This document shows, piece by piece, positions 23,588 to 28,056 of a DNA stretch of 28,056 nt (position 1 is the stretch's first letter; every line of letters begins with the position of its first letter). The translations under genes were made by a program, and so were the position numbers. The notes under the pieces were generated by a model. It was not told where the DNA came from. It made no database searches and saw nothing but the letters and a program-made list of their open reading frames with translations. This DNA comes from a virus: positions 1 through 28,056 of the IMG/VR virus record IMGVR_UViG_3300007960_000134, one strand, 5' to 3'.

Positions 23588-24154
23588 ATGGCAAAACGAA
23601 AACCAGAAAACTACATAGACAACAAGGAGTTCCTGAAGGCACTCATAGAATACAAGAAGGAAGTTCGAAAAGCAAAGAGAGAAAAACTTCCGATTCCTGG
23701 AGTCACCAACTACATTGGCAAATGCTTCTTGGACATCGCTACCAATCTTGCTAGAAAACCAAACTTCGTGAACTATGTCTTCAAGGAGGACATGATCAGT
23801 GATGGTGTCGAAAATTGCCTCATGTATGTGGACAACTTCGATCCAAAGAAGTCGAAGAATCCGTTTTCCTTCTTCACGCAAATCATCTTCTATTCCTTCC
23901 TTCGTCGGATTCAGAAGGAGAAGAAGCATCTCTACACCAAGATGGCATATTTCCGTGAGATGGATTATCGCAAGGAATTTGCCAATTGGGCAGTCGAGAA
24001 CAATGTGGTTGAAGCGGATGCGAAGGATCCATACTTGGAGTTCTTCAATCTGAACGAGAACGACTTGAAGAACTTCGACAAGGTTGCGAAGAAGAAGGTC
24101 AATAAAAAAAAAGTAGTGACGGGAAAGGATAATTTGGGAAATTTCTTGGCGTGA
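23588..24154 (+). CDS. 55: Late-transcription sigma factor gp55
   Basis: 188 residues; T4 gp55 is 185. Family features: YIDNKEFLKALIEYKKE, GVTNYIGKCFLDIATNLARKPNFVNYVFKEDMISDGVENCLMYVDNFDP, then NPFSFFTQIIFYSFLRRIQKEKKHLYTK, equivalent to sigma region 2 with -10 recognition. gp55 binds host RNA polymerase with the sliding clamp gp45 and co-activator gp33 and reads TATAAATA. AAAGG lies 8 bases before the ATG. It is a direct match for the late boxes found across this window. Confidence 0.95.
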   Translation: MAKRKPENYIDNKEFLKALIEYKKEVRKAKREKLPIPGVTNYIGKCFLDIATNLARKPNFVNYVFKEDMISDGVENCLMYVDNFDPKKSKNPFSFFTQIIFYSFLRRIQKEKKHLYTKMAYFREMDYRKEFANWAVENNVVEADAKDPYLEFFNLNENDLKNFDKVAKKKVNKKKVVTGKDNLGNFLA

Positions 24155-24185
24155 TGAAATTTTTTACAGAATGGAGGTGTCATAA

Positions 24186-25218
24186 ATGAAAGTAGCTATC
24201 ATTTGTGACTCGCACTTTTGGTGCTAGAAACGACAACGAACTGTTTTTAGACCACTTCCTGAATTTCTTTGAGGATCAGTTCTTTCCATACCTCAGAGAA
24301 AATGGAATAGGCACAATCATTCACTTGGGTGATTTCTTTGATCGCCGAAAGTATGTGAATGTGAACACATTGAACCAAGTCCGAAAGAGGTTTCTGTCTC
24401 ATTTGGACGGGTTCAAGTTTCATTGCATTTTGGGCAACCATGACACATACTACAGAAGCACGAATGAAGTCAATTCATTAAAAGAAATCTTGGGAGACCG
24501 ATACTCGTCATTCATTCTGCATGAAGAACCTGCCACACTGGATTTGGCGGGGTTGAGCGTGGCATTGGTTCCTTGGATCAACAAGAAGAATCGTGAGGAT
24601 TTCCTCAACTTCGTCAAGACTTGCAAAGCATCGATTCTGATGGGTCACTTTGAAATCAATGGTTATGAAGTCATTCCTGGTCTGAAGTTCCGTGATGGTT
24701 TGGATGCGAGGTTGTTCTCCAGATTTGATTCTGTGTACAGTGGTCATTTCCATGCGAAACAATCCAAGGAGAACATACACTATTTCGGGACTCCATATCA
24801 AATCACATTCTCAGACGCAAATCTAAGAAAGGGATTCCATGTCCTAGACACGGAAACAGGGAAGTTTGAGTTCGTTGAGAACAAAGATCGAATGTTCCAT
24901 GTCTTTGTCTATGACGAGAACGAACAGTTGAACAAGGAAGACTTCCGAAACAAGTATGTGAAGATCATGGTGGATAGGAGATCGGGAAGAAGTAACAATG
25001 GAGTTGATCTGTTGATAGATGAACTGAATTCACTTCCTGTAGCAAATCTCACTGTGGTTGAACTTGAGGACGAGAAGGAAGAGAACGAAGAGAAGATTGA
25101 TTTACAGAAAGACACTTTGACCATAATCTCCGAAGAGATAGATAGAATGGGCATAAATAACTCCGAGAAGTTGAAGAAAATCATCAATGAACTTTATGTT
25201 GAGTCTTTGAATATTTGA
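24186..25218 (+). CDS. 47: Recombination nuclease subunit gp47 (Mre11/SbcD-like), apparent 1-base frameshift
   Basis: The ATG at 24186, with GGAGG at 24173-24177, gives MKVAIICDSHF, the family N-terminus with the metal-binding D-S-H. The frame then hits TAG at 24225. The rest (GARNDNELF...) is in the next frame, and removing one T from the TTTT at 24216-24219 restores a normal gene of 343 residues (T4 gp47 is 339). Other metallophosphatase motifs are intact: GDFFDRR, GNHDTYY, GHFEIN, SGHFHA. The GTG at 24205 would give a protein lacking D8 and H10, so it is not favoured. gp47 with gp46 resects DNA ends for recombination. Either sequence error, inactivating mutation or +1 frameshifting. Confidence 0.88.
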
Positions 25219-25230
25219 AAGGAAATGAAA

Positions 25231-25518
25231 ATGAGCAACATCAAAATGATTCGCACGCAGAGTAACGAGGAAATCATCGCAGAGATCACACAGGAGACCG
25301 AAGAGGGATTTGTCCTCAAGAATCCTTGTGTTCTAGCACCAACCGAGAAGGGACTTGGATTCTTTCCTTGGATGCCTTTTGGTGACTTGGAGGGATTTGT
25401 TCTTCCTCGCAAGGAAGTTCGTTACACTGTGAGTCTCAAGGCTGAATTGCGTAACGAATATGCCAACGCATTCAGTAAGTTGGTTGTTCCCGACTCGGGG
25501 TTGAAGTTGGTTCAGTGA
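25231..25518 (+). CDS. Sm-like (LSm/Hfq-type) small phage protein 2
   Basis: 95 residues from the ATG at 25231, chosen because AAGGA (25219-25223) is 7 bases away; the ATG at 25225 is a close alternative. The sequence IKMIRTQSNEEIIAEITQETEEGFVLKNPCVLAPTEKGLGFFPWMPFGDLEGFVLPRKEVRYTVSLKAELRNEY has the same '.EEII..I.....GFVLKNP' layout as the gene at 23087 and is typical of a small Sm-like family near uvsW/gp55/gp47 in T4-like marine phages. RNA binding and ring formation are inferred. It occupies the place just after gp47. Confidence 0.6.
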   Translation: MSNIKMIRTQSNEEIIAEITQETEEGFVLKNPCVLAPTEKGLGFFPWMPFGDLEGFVLPRKEVRYTVSLKAELRNEYANAFSKLVVPDSGLKLVQ

Positions 25519-25541
25519 AAAAATTTTAAAGGTTTTTTAAA

Positions 25542-26561
25542 ATGAAATTATTTAATGTCGATATTCATATATCAATAATACATGATATAAAAACTTTATT
25601 TAAAGAAATGGGACATCAAGTTGATTCTTGGTGTATGTCTGGTCATACATGGGTAAATGACGAAGAAAGAATAGAAACTGAAATAGTAAATTCTAAAAAT
25701 TTTATAAACATAGATCAAACTATGTGCGATAGATTTTATGAGGAATATAAAAACTTATTGAATGATTATGACGGTTTTATACACTCATATCCTCCTGCTT
25801 TTTCTGTTCTTTTTGAAAAATGGGACAAACCAATATACACCATTGCTTGCACCAGATATGAATTTCCTTGTGGTAGTGGGCCTTTTGCGAGTAGAGATAG
25901 ATTGAAATGGTTGAACGATAAATTAATTTCAGGCAATAAAAATGGTCAAATAAAGTTTATTGCTAATAACCTATACGACAAAAAATATTGCGAGAATTAT
26001 TGTGGAGGTGAATGGAAGCACATACCATCTATATGTAAATATGTAGAGCATATAACTTGTAATGGAATTAATAATAAAATGATTATTTGGGACAGGAATA
26101 GGGATGGATTAAGAAAAACTTTTTATAACTCAAAAATAGATACTAAATTTAATATTTCACAGGTTTATGATAGATCTAGACTTAATGAATACTGTGGAAT
26201 TATACATCTTCCATACAATATAAGTATAATGTCTGCTTTTGAACATTATGCCATGGGAATTCCCATGTTCGTTCCATCGTATGAATTGTTAGTTAAATGG
26301 AAAAAAGAGGGTAAGGATGTTTTGGGTGAGTTGGAGTTTCCTAATAATTTAAATACTAATTTGAAAGACGAATGGATTAAATTAGCGGATTGGTATGACG
26401 AAGAAAATATGCCTCATGTGATTTTTTTCGATAGTGTGGAACAACTCCACGAAAAAATAAATATTTTTGATAGGATTGAAATTACTTCAAACATGAAAAA
26501 TTTTTATTTTAAGAAAAAAAATAAAACCAAAAAAATGTGGATGGAAACATTAGGATGTTAG
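25542..26561 (+). CDS. Putative GT-B-like glycosyltransferase / unknown glycan protein
   Basis: 339 residues, in DNA visibly richer in A/T than the genes before it. The start MKLFNVDIHISIIHDIKTLFKEMGHQVDSW resembles an uncharacterised viral family I have seen near glycan genes. Near residue 230 IHLPYNISIMSAFEHYAMGIPMFVPSYELL resembles the 'E.(Y/H)..GIP...PS' donor-binding region of GT-B transferases, with WKHIPSICKYVE possibly at the domain boundary. It is Cys-rich (about 10) for a phage protein. No catalytic residue can be named. It stands before a methyltransferase and a sugar epimerase, so sugar-related function is likely but unproven. ATGTTAG overlap with the next gene. Confidence 0.5.
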   Translation: MKLFNVDIHISIIHDIKTLFKEMGHQVDSWCMSGHTWVNDEERIETEIVNSKNFINIDQTMCDRFYEEYKNLLNDYDGFIHSYPPAFSVLFEKWDKPIYTIACTRYEFPCGSGPFASRDRLKWLNDKLISGNKNGQIKFIANNLYDKKYCENYCGGEWKHIPSICKYVEHITCNGINNKMIIWDRNRDGLRKTFYNSKIDTKFNISQVYDRSRLNEYCGIIHLPYNISIMSAFEHYAMGIPMFVPSYELLVKWKKEGKDVLGELEFPNNLNTNLKDEWIKLADWYDEENMPHVIFFDSVEQLHEKINIFDRIEITSNMKNFYFKKKNKTKKMWMETLGC

Positions 26562-27130
26562 GACAAATTTTAAATAATAGTAATTTGGGGGGTTTTATTT
26601 CTTCACTGATAGAAGAAAATGACATTCAAAGTGTTTTGGAAACGGGAACGATGGATGGGACTGGATCAACTAAAGTTTTATATGATGCTTTACTATCAAA
26701 ACCAAATCCAAAATTATTTTCTTTTGAGATAAATCCAAGTTATTTTTCTTTAGCTAAAAAAAGATATGAGTCTGTTGAATGGGTGAAAATCTATAATGGA
26801 TCGATAATTAACTTTCATGACGTTACCATTCAAAAAATAGACACAGCTAGACAAAAGTGGTTAGATGAAGATTTAAAAAATTATAATTCTTCCCAATATA
26901 TAAATTTGGATGATTATAGTTTTGACTTGTGTTTTTTGGATTCTAGTGAATTTTGTGGTTTTCAGGAGTTTAAAACAGTAGAAAAAAAAACTAAATATGT
27001 TATATTGGACGATACAAAAACATTAAAACATGTGGATACTTTGGAATATTGTTTAAAAAATCATGAATGTATCCTCAATTTTGATGGGGATAGAAATGGG
27101 TGGGCTTGTTTTAAAATGAAGGAAAGTTGA
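26555..27130 (+). CDS. SAM-dependent methyltransferase (class I)
   Basis: 191 residues from the ATG at 26555, which overlaps the previous stop (ATGTTAG); a GTG at 26537 is a longer alternative. The Rossmann SAM site is IQSVLETGTMDGTGSTKVLYDAL (motif I) with FSFEINPSYFSLAKKRYE (motif II acidic residue) and SFDLCFLDSSEF plus KYVILDDTKTL (later strands). Resembles phage and bacterial methyltransferases that modify glycan or small molecules; the acceptor cannot be read. Same AT-rich block as its neighbours. Confidence 0.75.
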   Translation: MLGQILNNSNLGGFISSLIEENDIQSVLETGTMDGTGSTKVLYDALLSKPNPKLFSFEINPSYFSLAKKRYESVEWVKIYNGSIINFHDVTIQKIDTARQKWLDEDLKNYNSSQYINLDDYSFDLCFLDSSEFCGFQEFKTVEKKTKYVILDDTKTLKHVDTLEYCLKNHECILNFDGDRNGWACFKMKES

Positions 27131-27208
27131 TTCTCGTTGTTTAGTGAAAAATAAATTTTTGATGTTGTGAAAAGTTGTAGTGTAAAAATAATGAAAGGAG
27201 AATAATTT

Positions 27209-28056
27209 GTGAATATTTTAATAACTGGAAATGCGGGTTTTATAGGAAACGCTCTTTGGGATAGATGGAAAGACAAATATACTCTAAATGGAGTAGATGA
27301 CTTGAGTAGGGAGACATCAATCTCTCCTGTAATAGATTCACTACAACCCCATTTATTTTTTTTAGAAGATATTAATAATATAGACAACCTTCCCCTGAAA
27401 TTACCTAAACTAGATCTAATCGTTCATTTAGCTGCTCAAGTTGCAGTTACACATTCATTGATTGATCCAATTTCAGATTTTAAAACAAATGCTGAGGGAA
27501 CTCTCAGGATGTGTTTGTTAGCAAAAAAACATCAGTGTAAATTAATATATTCTTCTACCAATAAGGTTTATGGGGAATTGATTGGGGTAAATACCCCCAT
27601 AAAAGATTCTACTCCATTTTACCCACAAACGCCATATGGAATAAGCAAATGTTGTGGCGCACAATATGTTTTAGACATTCTTCCCGACACTGGGTATGTA
27701 TTCAATCAGTCATGTATATATGGAGAAAAGCAGTTGGGTACAGTCGATCAGGGTTGGATTGGTTGGTTGAGAAATTGCATTTTTAAAAATATTCCTGTGA
27801 CTTGCTATGGAGACGGGAGTCAAATTAGGGATCTTTTACATGTCGATGATTTGATTGATTTGTATGAATTGGTTTTGAACGAACAGATACCTCCTGGTTC
27901 TTATGTGGTTGGTGGGGGAGAAGAAAATTCATATTCGTTCTCAGAAGTTGTTCGTATTATGGGTGGTGAGATTAGTAAATATGAAAATTGGAGATCACGT
28001 GATCAAAAATATTTTGTTTCTTCCAATGAAAAGTTAAATTTTTTTGGGTGGAAACC
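27209..28056 (+). CDS. NAD-dependent sugar epimerase, CDP-paratose/tyvelose 2-epimerase-like, 3' end missing
   Basis: At least 282 codons from a GTG at 27209 (AAAGGAG at 27194-27200), open to the window end. Extended short-chain dehydrogenase: NAD site TGNAGFIG (6-13), LIVHLAAQ, YSSTNKVYGE (about 114-123), and Y143-G-I-S-K147 as catalytic YxxxK. SSTNKVYGE and SCIYGEKQLGTVDQGWIGWL are especially like CDP-paratose 2-epimerases (RfbE type), and GDGSQIRDLLHVDDL is the usual C-terminal substrate part. The likely reaction is epimerisation of a CDP- or UDP-sugar. Cut off at the window end (so no stop codon is present). Confidence 0.85.
   Translation, partial: MNILITGNAGFIGNALWDRWKDKYTLNGVDDLSRETSISPVIDSLQPHLFFLEDINNIDNLPLKLPKLDLIVHLAAQVAVTHSLIDPISDFKTNAEGTLRMCLLAKKHQCKLIYSSTNKVYGELIGVNTPIKDSTPFYPQTPYGISKCCGAQYVLDILPDTGYVFNQSCIYGEKQLGTVDQGWIGWLRNCIFKNIPVTCYGDGSQIRDLLHVDDLIDLYELVLNEQIPPGSYVVGGGEENSYSFSEVVRIMGGEISKYENWRSRDQKYFVSSNEKLNFFGWK

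Noticed and set aside
24205-24230. GTG start for gp47
   Set aside because: It removes the conserved D-S-H metal site and has no ribosome site, whereas ATG 24186 has GGAGG and the family N-terminus.
25151-25162. CATAAATA inside gp47, and similar boxes in coding sequence of uvsY and uvsW
   Set aside because: They lie within coding sequence, without a gene start nearby, and short AT-rich boxes occur by chance.
27131-27208. Possible small RNA or promoter in the AT-rich gap before the epimerase
   Set aside because: Only a weak AAAAAT/ATTTTT palindrome is seen; apart from AAAGGAG I find nothing supportable.
1-28056. tRNA genes, integrase or lysogeny functions
   Set aside because: No cloverleaf-sized gap with tRNA-like ends and no such domains were seen; genes fill nearly all the window.

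Overview
The window is a stretch of a T4-like (gp23-type) myovirus genome. Nearly all genes lie on the + strand, are tightly packed with frequent stop/start overlaps, and follow the order of the T4 head/tail and recombination modules. No integrase, repressor, tRNA or photosynthesis gene is seen, so the sequence points to a lytic T4-like phage of the marine/freshwater kind rather than to a particular host. No gene-free stretch exceeds about 90 bases; the longest gaps (2656-2744, 6563-6638, 8797-8878, 20481-20551, 27131-27208) hold mostly late promoters, a terminator or leaders.

Layout. (1) 1-3995, adhesion: the 3' part of a tail-fibre gene with five 60-bp repeats, a probable fibre-assembly chaperone, a collagen-like fibre protein and a GT2/TPR glycosyltransferase. 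(2) 4041-14800, neck, packaging and tail: gp13, gp14, gp15, gp16, gp17, two consecutive tail-sheath genes (gp18 paralogues), tube gp19 and portal gp20. (3) 14797-20480, head morphogenesis: six small genes in the gp67/gp68 position, protease gp21, scaffold gp22, capsid gp23. A terminator follows gp23. (4) 20552-25518: a tube-fold-like virion protein, then recombination and regulation genes uvsY, uvsW, an Sm-like gene, late sigma gp55, gp47 with an apparent 1-base frameshift, and a second Sm-like gene. (5) 25542-end: an AT-rich cargo block with a GT-B-like protein, a SAM methyltransferase and a CDP-paratose/tyvelose-type epimerase cut by the window end.

How it works together. gp55 is the late sigma factor whose known target box is TATAAATA. 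Exact or near copies of that box stand before the glycosyltransferase, gp16, gp18, gp19, the prohead small-gene cluster, gp22 and the post-gp23 gene, giving a consistent picture of late transcription. The gp13 start sits in a perfect 12-bp hairpin whose loop overlaps a late-promoter-like core, an arrangement like T4 gene e. uvsY/uvsW instead follow a good sigma70-type promoter. Best candidates for something new: the doubled tail sheath, the hairpin/promoter at gp13, the promoter overlapping the gp23 terminator, the paired Sm-like genes around gp55/gp47, and the glycan cargo inserted downstream of gp47, where T4 relatives usually carry gp46.
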